From NCBI GenBank assembly GCA_945836565.1, contig CAMALN010000006.1, positions 1 to 20,699 of the forward strand: 20,699 bases of DNA, read 5' to 3'. Position 1 is the first letter of the stretch. Each line of letters starts with the position of its first letter. The position numbers and the translations under genes are program-made. Positions 6,606 through 14,141 of the stretch are shown piece by piece. Below the pieces are notes generated by a model. That model searched no databases. It was not told the origin of the DNA and was given only the letters and a program-made list of their open reading frames with translations. Origin of the DNA: an uncultured Lachnospiraceae bacterium (GTDB lineage: Bacteria; Bacillota; Clostridia; Lachnospirales; Lachnospiraceae).

Positions 6606-7815
6606 TAACCTCGGTGTAAAGATTCTGTCAATAGTATGTGCCATTATTCTGTGGATTGTGGTTATGAATGTGTCAGACTCCAGGGTTACAGCCAGAATAG
6701 ACGATATACCGGTTGAGATTATCAATGCTGAAGCATTGGAGCAATTGGATAAGGTATATGATGTGCAAAAGGGCAGTACGGTGGATCTGGTTGTCAAGGG
6801 GAAACGTTCAGTTGTCGAAAAGCTCTCTGCAAAGGATTTTAGAGCTACAGCTGATTTGTCACAGATGTCTATAACCAATTCCGTACAAATTATGGTGGAG
6901 CCGATTCGAGTAAGCACAGGAGATGAAATATCGATAACTGTCGTGGATAACACAATGGTATTAAGTCTGGAGGAAAAGGTAAAAAAACAGTTTCCTCTAA
7001 GGATTACTACTATAGGGACTCCTAAGGACGGATGTGCTATTGGAGAGATAGTAACAACTCCAAACATTATTACCGTAGAAGGACCTGAAAGCTCCGTAAA
7101 CAAAATAGTGGAGATAGCGGGAGAAGTAAATGTAGATAATATTTCTGCAGATGTTGTAAAAAAATGTGAGATATCAGCATATGATGCATATGGTGAAGCA
7201 GTTGTAAACGAACGTATCAAATTAAGTCAGACAAGTGTTGATACAACGATAAAGATATATCCGAGCAAGTCTGTTCCGGTTAATATAAATGTCAAGGGTA
7301 ATCCGGGAACAGGCTATGAGATAGAAAGTATTAATTATGAACCTAAGGAGATTATGATTGCTGCTCCGGAGGATATTCTTGCTACTGTTAAGAGTATTGA
7401 GATAAATAATATTTCTGTGTCAGGACTTACAGAGAATTATGAGACTACAATCGATATAGGAGATTATATACCAAAGGGCTCAATAGTGGCACAATCGGAT
7501 ACAAAGCTTGTACTCTCTGTTGTGATTGAAAAACAGGTGGAGAAGACTATTGCTTTGACGAATAAGGATATTCAGCTTAGAAATACAGACACCTCGCATA
7601 ACTATGAGCTTGTACTGTCTTCTGATTTTGAGTTGATAGCCTCCGGCCTGGAGGATAAGATGGAGGGAATTACATTGAGTGATTTCACTCCGTACATAGA
7701 CTGTAAGGATATGAAAACTGGTGATAATTACAACGTAGATATCGTCCTGAAGCAAAAGGACGGAGTAACCACGAAGATCAATGGCACAGCAACGCTTACG
7801 ATAACTGAAAAATAA
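6586..7815 (+). CDS. cdaR: YbbR-domain protein CdaR, regulator of CdaA
   Basis: Membrane-anchored extracellular protein of 409 aa. A single N-terminal helix (about 11-28) anchors it; the rest is a string of beta-rich YbbR repeats, roughly 31-115, 130-200, 228-300 and a more divergent fourth at 318-409. Recognisable repeat features are the VEGPESSVNKI and AAPEDILATVKSI segments. In Firmicutes CdaR binds CdaA and changes its activity from outside the membrane. Its ATG lies inside the cdaA 3' end with GAGGAGGT at 6571-6578, so translation is probably coupled. Normally glmM follows in this operon type; here a sirtuin gene comes next, 46 bases downstream. Assignment is strong from both architecture and position. 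Confidence 0.94.
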   Translation: MKKKMLNNLGVKILSIVCAIILWIVVMNVSDSRVTARIDDIPVEIINAEALEQLDKVYDVQKGSTVDLVVKGKRSVVEKLSAKDFRATADLSQMSITNSVQIMVEPIRVSTGDEISITVVDNTMVLSLEEKVKKQFPLRITTIGTPKDGCAIGEIVTTPNIITVEGPESSVNKIVEIAGEVNVDNISADVVKKCEISAYDAYGEAVVNERIKLSQTSVDTTIKIYPSKSVPVNINVKGNPGTGYEIESINYEPKEIMIAAPEDILATVKSIEINNISVSGLTENYETTIDIGDYIPKGSIVAQSDTKLVLSVVIEKQVEKTIALTNKDIQLRNTDTSHNYELVLSSDFELIASGLEDKMEGITLSDFTPYIDCKDMKTGDNYNVDIVLKQKDGVTTKINGTATLTITEK

Positions 7816-7861
7816 CATAGTTTATGTATCAAGTTGATAAATTGAATAGAAGGTGAGTATT

Positions 7862-8584
7862 ATGGATTCTGTATCAAAATTACAGGAAGCAATAGATGAA
7901 TGTAATTATATCGTGTTTTTTGGAGGAGCGGGAGTTTCTACAGAGAGTGGAATACCTGATTTCAGAAGCGTTGACGGATTATATAATATGAAGTACAAAT
8001 ATCCGCCGGAGACTATAGTCAGTCACTCCTTCTTCATGAATAAAACGGATGAATTCTATGATTTTTATAAGGACAAGATGATATTTACCGAGGCTCAGCC
8101 GAATGCTGCCCACAAAAAGCTTGCTGAGCTGGAACAGGCCGGCAAATTGAAGGCGGTTATTACCCAGAATATTGATGGTCTGCATCAACTTGCCGGAAGC
8201 AAGGAGGTTTTGGAGCTTCATGGAAGTATTCATAGAAATTATTGTCAGCGATGTCACAAATTCTTTGACCTGCAATATATAGTGGATTCAGAGGGAATAC
8301 CAAGATGTGACGAATGCGGAGGGATTGTTAAGCCTGATGTAGTATTATATGAGGAAGGGTTGGATAGCGATGTGATATCGCGGACTGTTGCACACATATC
8401 AAAGGCGGATATGCTTATCATAGGCGGAACTTCACTTGCAGTGTATCCGGCAGCATCATTTATTGATTATTTTCATGGGAAGTATGTAGCTTTGATAAAT
8501 ATATCTCCGACCGGAAGAGATGTGGCAGCGGATATAGTGATTAGAGAAAAGATTGGAGAAGTTTTCTCGAAGATAAAAGCATGA
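7862..8584 (+). CDS. cobB: NAD-dependent protein deacylase (sirtuin, Sir2/CobB family)
   Basis: Removes acetyl or related acyl groups from lysines using NAD+, giving nicotinamide and O-acyl-ADP-ribose. Visible motifs: the NAD-binding GAGVSTESGIPDFRS at 22-36, TQNIDGLH at 101-108, catalytic His120 in LHGS, four zinc cysteines at 128, 131, 149 and 152 (two CxxC pairs), and GGTSLAVYPA at 188-197. At 240 aa it is a typical single-domain bacterial sirtuin. The ATG at 7862 is preferred because AAGGTG (7850-7855) lies 6 bases before it; the in-frame GTG at 7853 overlaps that site. It is the last gene before a terminator whose arm starts 7 bases after the stop, and it probably rides on the cdaA-cdaR transcript. 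Substrates cannot be predicted. Confidence 0.96.
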   Translation: MDSVSKLQEAIDECNYIVFFGGAGVSTESGIPDFRSVDGLYNMKYKYPPETIVSHSFFMNKTDEFYDFYKDKMIFTEAQPNAAHKKLAELEQAGKLKAVITQNIDGLHQLAGSKEVLELHGSIHRNYCQRCHKFFDLQYIVDSEGIPRCDECGGIVKPDVVLYEEGLDSDVISRTVAHISKADMLIIGGTSLAVYPAASFIDYFHGKYVALINISPTGRDVAADIVIREKIGEVFSKIKA

Positions 8585-8590
8585 AAGCTA

Positions 8591-8619
8591 AAAGCCTGAA
8601 GCATTACGCTTCAGGCTTT
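8591..8619. terminator. bidirectional terminator overlapping the end of the GGDEF gene
   Basis: Perfect 12-bp inverted repeat AAAGCCTGAAGC (8591-8602) and GCTTCAGGCTTT (8608-8619) with a 5-base loop. The minus-strand stop codon (8604-8606) lies in the loop, so one arm encodes the last residues of that protein. T-rich tracts on both sides are short, so strength is uncertain. Confidence 0.8.
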
Positions 8620-10931
8620 ATTACGCTCTTTCGTTTTGATTTCTTGGTTTCATACAATGCTGCATCGGCATTGTGTAGTATATCCTCGATATTAACAGAA
8701 GGAGAACAGGTGAAGGTGGCTATACCAACACTTATGTCTATATAATACGGCATACCGCAGGTGTCGTTTAGCTTGCGTGAAAGCTCTGCAATCTTTTCGC
8801 GAATCTCAGTAGGTCGCTGAATATTATCCATAAATGAGAATGCAACGAATTCGTCACCACCTATTCGACCGATAATATCCTGCTCTGAATCAAAGCTTTT
8901 ACGAAGTATGTCGGCGATGCTCTTTATCGCAAAGTCTCCATTCTTATGACCATATATATCATTTACCTGTTTCAGGTTATCCATATCGGCAAATACTATC
9001 ATAGCATGCTGTCCGTCGTTATACTGCGAAGTTGCCTGGACTTGTACGCTGTCAAGGAAACCTCGTCTGTTGTTGATGCCGGTAAGAGCATCCGTAACAG
9101 ATAATACATTGAGCAGATTGTTTTTTTCGTTAAGCTCGGCAGCAGAGAGAGCAAGCTTTTTCTGTATGGCAAGCTGCTGCTTCATAAGTGATATAAAGTT
9201 CAGTGATATTGAAAGCTGCAAAGTAGTCGAGTAGATATTTCCAAAATGTTCTATATCAATTTCACCTACAAAAAGCCCATATTGTACGCTGTTAGTAAAT
9301 AATGGTGTAAGTACCAGTGTTTTCCTTCGTTCGTCATCAGAGTATTTGTTAATGAATACATCGTTGGATGACAGCAACCGATTATCTCCTGAGAGATAGG
9401 TGGTTACACCATTGTTATTGCAGGCCTGAAGATAAAGATTTTTAGGGATCTTCCAGGCACCTGACGGAAGAAGCATAACAGGCTCCTCATATATGTATAT
9501 ATATGAGCTGTCAAAGTGGGAATCACTTAACTTCTCCATCATAAGCTTGAAGCATGCACCTTCGTCATCGCTATAGGTAAGAGTATCTCTTGTGATATAC
9601 ATAGACTGCCATATGCTGGATTTGTGATGTCTTACCTTGTTATAAAGGCTGTTTGAGGACGACAGGACAAGCTGCTCTAAAATAAAGTTAAAGGTTTCAG
9701 TTATTTTTCTGGCTTCCGAATCATTATCGGTCAATTTGAGCAGAAGATGATAAAAATCCGTAAGACAGTTTGTTAATCTGTCAGTATTAAAATAGTTTAC
9801 AATCAGTTTAGAATTGACAATTCTGTTAAGCTCTGTATGTATGCAATCTCTGTCAAAATTATAATCCTTGTTTATTACAGGGGTAATAAGTAATTTAAGT
9901 ATTGTATTCGTTTCCTGTAACAAATCCTTGTAAAAGAAGGACTTTTTGTGATCCTCAAACAGAAAGCTATTAACTCTGTTAACAACATTTTCGAGGTCGC
10001 GGGTGTTGAATACCTCACGAATATTGTCAAGGTCCTTATCTAATTTATAATCTCCACAGCCGCAGGAAGAACGAACTATGAGATTGGAGTTTAATATACT
10101 TGTGTTGGTTCGACCGGTATTGACAAGATTGATTGCCTCATAGATTGCATGATAGCCCATATCCATAATACCGTTGTGCACGGTTGTAAGGCGTGGGTCC
10201 AGCACAATTGAGACAGGCGAATCATCATAACCTGCAACTAAAATATCCTTTCCTATTTCGAGTCCGCGAGCCTTAATGGCATTATATCCGCCGATTGCCA
10301 TCTGATCATTTGCGAAAATAATGGCTTCAAGGTCAGGGTTATCGTCCAAAAGGTCATTTACGATATCCTCTGTAAATTCTGAGAAATTACCATAGACGAT
10401 CTTGCGCTTGTCAATTGGTATATTGTTCTCAGTGAGTACTTCCTTGTATGTCTCGAGCCTTTCCTTTGCGTCAGCATTTTCCTGCCTTCCGCTCACAAAG
10501 CCTATTTTGGTTTTCTTGTGTTCCTTGATGATGTGCTCGATGGCCTGACGCATACCGGTTTTTCCTTCAGTGTAGAGACAAGGATATCCCGGTATTTCAA
10601 TTTCAATGGTTAAGATAGGTATGTCAAAATTCTTAAGGAAAGCAATCATATCACTTTCTGCCAGAAAACTACCGATTGAACCAATGGACACGATGAGTGC
10701 GTCGAGTGTATGCTTGGAAGCATAGTAAAATATAGAGTTGTACTGATAATCAAACCTTGCATTCTTTGGGTCATTATATGAAGCATTCATATACATACCC
10801 GGAAATATCACAAGGTTCACACCGGCTTCCTTGGCTGCGTAATCCACGCCCTTGCAGACCTCGTAAGCATAATCATTGTCGAGATGGCAGGTGAAGAAGC
10901 CTATGTTAAGTCTCTTTGCTTTTCCTTTCAT
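8604..10931 (-). CDS. LacI-type ligand-binding sensor fused to a GGDEF diguanylate cyclase
   Basis: Protein of 775 aa that probably makes c-di-GMP from two GTP in response to a small ligand. Residues 8-290 look like a LacI/periplasmic-binding-protein-like fold (LNIGFFTCHLDNDYAYEVCKG at the start, IIFANDQMAIGGYNAIKARG later, then DPRLTTVHN). It begins at the ligand domain, with no helix-turn-helix, signal peptide or membrane segment, so it should sit in the cytoplasm. A Cys motif SCGCG follows the sensor. The middle region (about 300-570) is of unclear fold, followed by a signalling helix near 575-610. The GGDEF domain spans 611-770 with DALTGINNRRGF, FADMDN and an intact GGDEF at 691-695. The inhibitory RxxD site is lost: Ser682 replaces Arg, with Asp685 kept. 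Start has AGGGGGA 10 bases upstream. No EAL domain. Confidence 0.92.
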   Translation of the reverse strand: MKGKAKRLNIGFFTCHLDNDYAYEVCKGVDYAAKEAGVNLVIFPGMYMNASYNDPKNARFDYQYNSIFYYASKHTLDALIVSIGSIGSFLAESDMIAFLKNFDIPILTIEIEIPGYPCLYTEGKTGMRQAIEHIIKEHKKTKIGFVSGRQENADAKERLETYKEVLTENNIPIDKRKIVYGNFSEFTEDIVNDLLDDNPDLEAIIFANDQMAIGGYNAIKARGLEIGKDILVAGYDDSPVSIVLDPRLTTVHNGIMDMGYHAIYEAINLVNTGRTNTSILNSNLIVRSSCGCGDYKLDKDLDNIREVFNTRDLENVVNRVNSFLFEDHKKSFFYKDLLQETNTILKLLITPVINKDYNFDRDCIHTELNRIVNSKLIVNYFNTDRLTNCLTDFYHLLLKLTDNDSEARKITETFNFILEQLVLSSSNSLYNKVRHHKSSIWQSMYITRDTLTYSDDEGACFKLMMEKLSDSHFDSSYIYIYEEPVMLLPSGAWKIPKNLYLQACNNNGVTTYLSGDNRLLSSNDVFINKYSDDERRKTLVLTPLFTNSVQYGLFVGEIDIEHFGNIYSTTLQLSISLNFISLMKQQLAIQKKLALSAAELNEKNNLLNVLSVTDALTGINNRRGFLDSVQVQATSQYNDGQHAMIVFADMDNLKQVNDIYGHKNGDFAIKSIADILRKSFDSEQDIIGRIGGDEFVAFSFMDNIQRPTEIREKIAELSRKLNDTCGMPYYIDISVGIATFTCSPSVNIEDILHNADAALYETKKSKRKSVIKPEA

Positions 10932-10970
10932 AAATAATGTATCCCCCTAAAAAAGTATCATTTGTATAAA

Positions 10971-11014
10971 CCAACTCGCGATACAGTATATTGCTCTACT
11001 TGTACGGCGGTTGG
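10971..11014. repeat. inverted repeat in the divergent GGDEF/purM gap
   Basis: CCAAC-T-CGC at 10971-10979 matches GCG-GTTGG at 11007-11014 as inverted copies with one bulged base and a 27-base centre. It lies between two divergent genes and could be an operator or a leader structure of the minus-strand gene. Short arms make chance possible. Confidence 0.3.
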
Positions 11015-11097
11015 CTTTACAAACTATGTAACCCAATATGTATACATTTTACCATAATATTCACTATCATACAATGATAAATAGAATTGATTTAGGG

Positions 11098-11126
11098 TTT
11101 ACAATGTGGTGTATTTCAACTATAAT
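11098..11126 (+). promoter_or_regulatory. sigma-A promoter of the purM operon
   Basis: TTTACA (11098-11103) and TATAAT (11121-11126) with a 17-base spacer. This predicts a leader of about 58 bases before the purM ATG. I see no purine riboswitch in that short leader. Confidence 0.88.
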
Positions 11127-11176
11127 ATTTAGAACTAGAGTAATATTATTTTTAAGATTTACTTACATTTTTTACC

Positions 11177-11182
11177 AGGAGG
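11177..11182 (+). promoter_or_regulatory. ribosome binding site that fixes the purM start
   Basis: AGGAGG 8 bases before the ATG at 11191. It rules out the long in-frame extension that opens at 11038, which would run through the promoter. Confidence 0.85.
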
Positions 11183-11190
11183 AATTAAGG

Positions 11191-12216
11191 ATGGATTACA
11201 AGAATGCCGGTGTTGACATTGAGGCTGGATACAAGTCTGTTGAGCTCATGAAGGAGCACATAAAGAAGACAATGAGAGAAGAGGTCCTCACTAATATTGG
11301 TGGATTCTCAGGAGCTTTTTCTCTTAAGAAGATTAAGGATATGGAAGAACCGGTATTGCTTTCCGGAACAGATGGCTGTGGAACTAAGGTTAAGCTTTCT
11401 ATGATTATGGATAAGCATGATACTATAGGAATAGATGCAGTTGCGATGTGTGTAAATGATATCGCCTGTGCGGGTGGAGAGCCGCTTTTCTTCCTTGACT
11501 ATATTGCCTGCGGCAAGAATTACCCTGAGAAGATAGCTACAATCGTTAGTGGTGTTGCAGAGGGCTGCGTTCAGTCTGATGCTGCACTTATTGGTGGTGA
11601 GACTGCAGAGCATCCTGGCCTTATGCAGGAGGACGAGTACGACATTGCCGGATTTGCAGTAGGTGTCGTAGAGCGTAGGGACATGATTACAGGAGAAAAT
11701 ATCAAGCCGGGAGATGTTTTGGTAGGTATCGCATCCAGTGGTGTTCACAGTAACGGCTTCTCTTTGGTAAGAAAGGTATTTGATATGACTAAGGAGTCAC
11801 TTGACACCTATTATGATGAGCTTGGCAAGACATTGGGAGAGGCATTACTTGCTCCAACCAGAATTTACGTTAAGGCTCTTAGAAGTGTAAAGGAAGCCGG
11901 AGTTACCATAAAGGGCTGTAGTCATATCACAGGTGGCGGATTCTATGAGAATATCCCACGTATGCTTCCTGAGGGAATCATAGCGGAGGTTAAGAAGGAT
12001 TCATATGAGGTGCCGGCTATATTTAAGCTCATGGCTAAGGTTGGTAATATTGAGGAGCAGATGATGTACAACACATATAACATGGGTCTGGGTATGGTCC
12101 TTGCAATCGATCCGGCTGATGTAGACAAGACTATAGCAGCTATTGAGGCAGCAGGAGATAAGGCCTTCGTGGTTGGTTGTACAAAGGCCGGCGAGAAGGG
12201 CGTAGAGCTTATATAG
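11191..12216 (+). CDS. purM: phosphoribosylformylglycinamidine cyclo-ligase (AIR synthetase)
   Basis: Fifth step of purine synthesis: closes the imidazole ring of FGAM with ATP to give AIR. It is 341 aa, the normal PurM length. Seen: SGTDGCGTKVKL (usually GTDGVGTK), DAVAMCVNDIACAGGEPLFFLDY, GGETAEHPG (usually GGETAEMPG), ASSGVHSNGFSLVRK and the glycine-rich HITGGGFYENIPRMLP near the C-terminus, all typical of the PurM/ThiL superfamily. The open frame extends 51 codons upstream, but that part overlaps the promoter and looks non-coding; AGGAGG at 11177-11182 supports the start given. First gene of a probable six-gene transcript with purN, purD, clpC, a 137-aa protein and radA. Cytoplasmic. Confidence 0.97.
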   Translation: MDYKNAGVDIEAGYKSVELMKEHIKKTMREEVLTNIGGFSGAFSLKKIKDMEEPVLLSGTDGCGTKVKLSMIMDKHDTIGIDAVAMCVNDIACAGGEPLFFLDYIACGKNYPEKIATIVSGVAEGCVQSDAALIGGETAEHPGLMQEDEYDIAGFAVGVVERRDMITGENIKPGDVLVGIASSGVHSNGFSLVRKVFDMTKESLDTYYDELGKTLGEALLAPTRIYVKALRSVKEAGVTIKGCSHITGGGFYENIPRMLPEGIIAEVKKDSYEVPAIFKLMAKVGNIEEQMMYNTYNMGLGMVLAIDPADVDKTIAAIEAAGDKAFVVGCTKAGEKGVELI

Positions 12217-12234
12217 TATTTGAGGAGAAGAACT

Positions 12235-12822
12235 ATGCTTAGAGTTTTAGTTATGGTTTCCGGTGGCGGAACCAATCTTCAGGCAATTATTGACGGAGTA
12301 GCTGATGGCACTATTTCAAATACTGAACTCGTGGGTGTTATCAGTAACAATTATGGAGTATACTCATTAGAGAGGGCAAAGGCGGCCGGCATAAAGTCAG
12401 TTGTTGTCTCTCCTAAGGATTATGAGAACAGAAGTATGTTCAATGATGCACTTTTGGATACAGTTGACAGCTTTGAACCGGATCTTATCGTACTTGCCGG
12501 TTTTCTTGTCGTGATTCCGGAGAAGATGATAGATAGGTATGAGAACAAGATAATAAATATTCATCCGTCGCTTATACCATCGTTCTGCGGAACGGGATAT
12601 TATGGCTTGAAGGTACATGAGGCAGCACTTGCAAGAGGTGTCAAGGTATCGGGCGCAACTGTTCATTATGTAGATAAAGGAACTGACACAGGTCCTATCA
12701 TCATGCAGAAGGCTGTGGATGTTTTAGACGGAGACACCCCTAAGGATTTACAGCAAAGAATTATGGAACAGGCAGAATGGAAGCTTTTGCCAGCAGCTAT
12801 CAACAAGATTGCAAACTCTTAA
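12235..12822 (+). CDS. purN: phosphoribosylglycinamide formyltransferase (GAR transformylase)
   Basis: Folate-dependent third step of purine synthesis: moves the formyl group from 10-formyl-tetrahydrofolate to GAR. It has 195 aa, as expected for the stand-alone enzyme. Motifs: the N-terminal VLVMVSGGGTNLQAI, the catalytic block around NIHPSLIPSF with the Asn and His, and the active-site Asp in VDKGTDTGPII. The ATG at 12235 is preferred, with GAGGAG (12222-12227) 7 bases upstream; a TTG at 12220 is in frame but precedes that site. It lies 18 bases after purM and 25 before purD, giving the compact order purM-purN-purD. The formate-dependent alternative PurT is not seen in the window. Confidence 0.97.
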   Translation: MLRVLVMVSGGGTNLQAIIDGVADGTISNTELVGVISNNYGVYSLERAKAAGIKSVVVSPKDYENRSMFNDALLDTVDSFEPDLIVLAGFLVVIPEKMIDRYENKIINIHPSLIPSFCGTGYYGLKVHEAALARGVKVSGATVHYVDKGTDTGPIIMQKAVDVLDGDTPKDLQQRIMEQAEWKLLPAAINKIANS

Positions 12823-12847
12823 TACAATTTACAGGAGGATACCATAG

Positions 12848-14122
12848 ATGAAGGTTTTAGTTGTCGGAGGTGGCGGCAGAGAGCATGCTATCGTAAGAAA
12901 AGTAAGTGAGAGTAAGAGAGTAGATAAGATATATGCTGCACCGGGAAATGCAGGTATTGCAGAGCTGGCTGAGTGTGTAGATATTTCTGTTATGGATGCA
13001 GAAAAGCTTGTAGCATTTGCAAAGGAAAAGGGTGTAGATTTTACAATTATCGGACCTGATGATCCGCTGGTTGCAGGTGTGGCAGATGCATTTACAGAGG
13101 CTGGCATGAAGGTGTTTGGCCCTTCTAAGAAAGCAGCGATTCTTGAGGGTTCAAAGGCATTTTCTAAAGATTTGATGAAGAAATATAATATTCCTTCAGC
13201 AGCGTATGAAACCTTTGATAATGCAGATGCTGCTATCGAGTATCTTGAGACAGCCAAGATGCCGATTGTTCTTAAGGCTGACGGACTTGCACTTGGTAAG
13301 GGTGTATTGATATGTAATAATCTTGACGAAGCTAAGGCAGGAGTTAAGACACTTATGCTTGATAAGCAGTTTGGCTCTGCCGGTGACAGAATTGTTATCG
13401 AAGAGTTTATGACAGGACGTGAGGTTTCAGTACTTTGCTTCTGTGACGGAACACATATTAAGCCTATGACATCTGCACAGGATCATAAGAGAGCAAAGGA
13501 TGGAGACCAGGGACTTAATACAGGTGGTATGGGCACATTCTCACCTAGTCCTTTCTATACTGATGATGTAGATAAGTTCTGTAAGGAGCATATATATCAG
13601 GCAACTATGGATGCTATGAAGGCAGAAGGTAGAGATTTTACCGGTGTTATGTTCTGTGGACTTATGTTGACTGAGGATGGTCCTAAGGTATTGGAATACA
13701 ATGCAAGATTTGGAGATCCAGAGACACAGGTTGTGCTTCCGAGAATGAAGAATGACATTATAGATGTTATGGAAGCCTGCGTTGATGGTAGACTTTCTGA
13801 CATTGAGCTTGAGTTTGAGGATAACGCAGCAGTATGTGTAGTACTTGCTTCGGACGGTTATCCGGAGAGCTATGAAAAGGGTAAGGTAATCGAAGGATTA
13901 GAACGCTTTGATGGTGTGGATGGATATTATTGCTTCCATGCAGGAACCAAGCTGAGCGATGGAAGGATTGTCACAAATGGTGGACGTGTATTAGGAATTA
14001 CCGCTACAGGAGAAAATTTGAAGAAGGCGAGGGCAAATGCTTATGCCGCTACTGAGTGGATTAGCTTTGAGAACAAATATATGCGTCATGACATAGGTAA
14101 GGCAATCGACGATATTGAATAA
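12848..14122 (+). CDS. purD: phosphoribosylamine-glycine ligase (GAR synthetase)
   Basis: Second step of purine synthesis: ATP-dependent ligation of glycine to phosphoribosylamine. An ATP-grasp enzyme of 424 aa, the usual PurD size. Domain order is seen clearly: N-domain VLVVGGGGREHAIVRK and AAPGNAGI, then the ATP-grasp part with LKADGLALGKGVLI, VIEEFMTGREVSVLCFCDG, HKRAKDGDQGLNTGGMGTFSP and the metal-binding EYNARFGDPETQVVLPR. A C-terminal domain ends with GGRVLGITATG. Start ATG with AGGAGG at 12833-12838, 9 bases away. ClpC begins only 19 bases after its stop, with no terminator or promoter seen between, so the purine operon seems to read into a stress gene. Confidence 0.97.
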   Translation: MKVLVVGGGGREHAIVRKVSESKRVDKIYAAPGNAGIAELAECVDISVMDAEKLVAFAKEKGVDFTIIGPDDPLVAGVADAFTEAGMKVFGPSKKAAILEGSKAFSKDLMKKYNIPSAAYETFDNADAAIEYLETAKMPIVLKADGLALGKGVLICNNLDEAKAGVKTLMLDKQFGSAGDRIVIEEFMTGREVSVLCFCDGTHIKPMTSAQDHKRAKDGDQGLNTGGMGTFSPSPFYTDDVDKFCKEHIYQATMDAMKAEGRDFTGVMFCGLMLTEDGPKVLEYNARFGDPETQVVLPRMKNDIIDVMEACVDGRLSDIELEFEDNAAVCVVLASDGYPESYEKGKVIEGLERFDGVDGYYCFHAGTKLSDGRIVTNGGRVLGITATGENLKKARANAYAATEWISFENKYMRHDIGKAIDDIE

Positions 14123-14141
14123 AACAGAGGTTTAATGATTT

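Noticed and set aside
6501..7220. Minus-strand open frame of 239 codons opposite cdaA/cdaR
   Set aside because: Ser/Thr/Ile-rich low-complexity translation, antisense to two clear genes, with no family signature; a shadow frame.
11038..11190. 51-codon N-terminal extension of PurM
   Set aside because: It covers the consensus promoter, is unlike PurM N-termini, and AGGAGG lies just before the ATG at 11191.
11127..11190. Purine riboswitch in the purM leader
   Set aside because: The leader is only about 58 bases and AT-rich, too short for the three-helix fold plus an expression platform.
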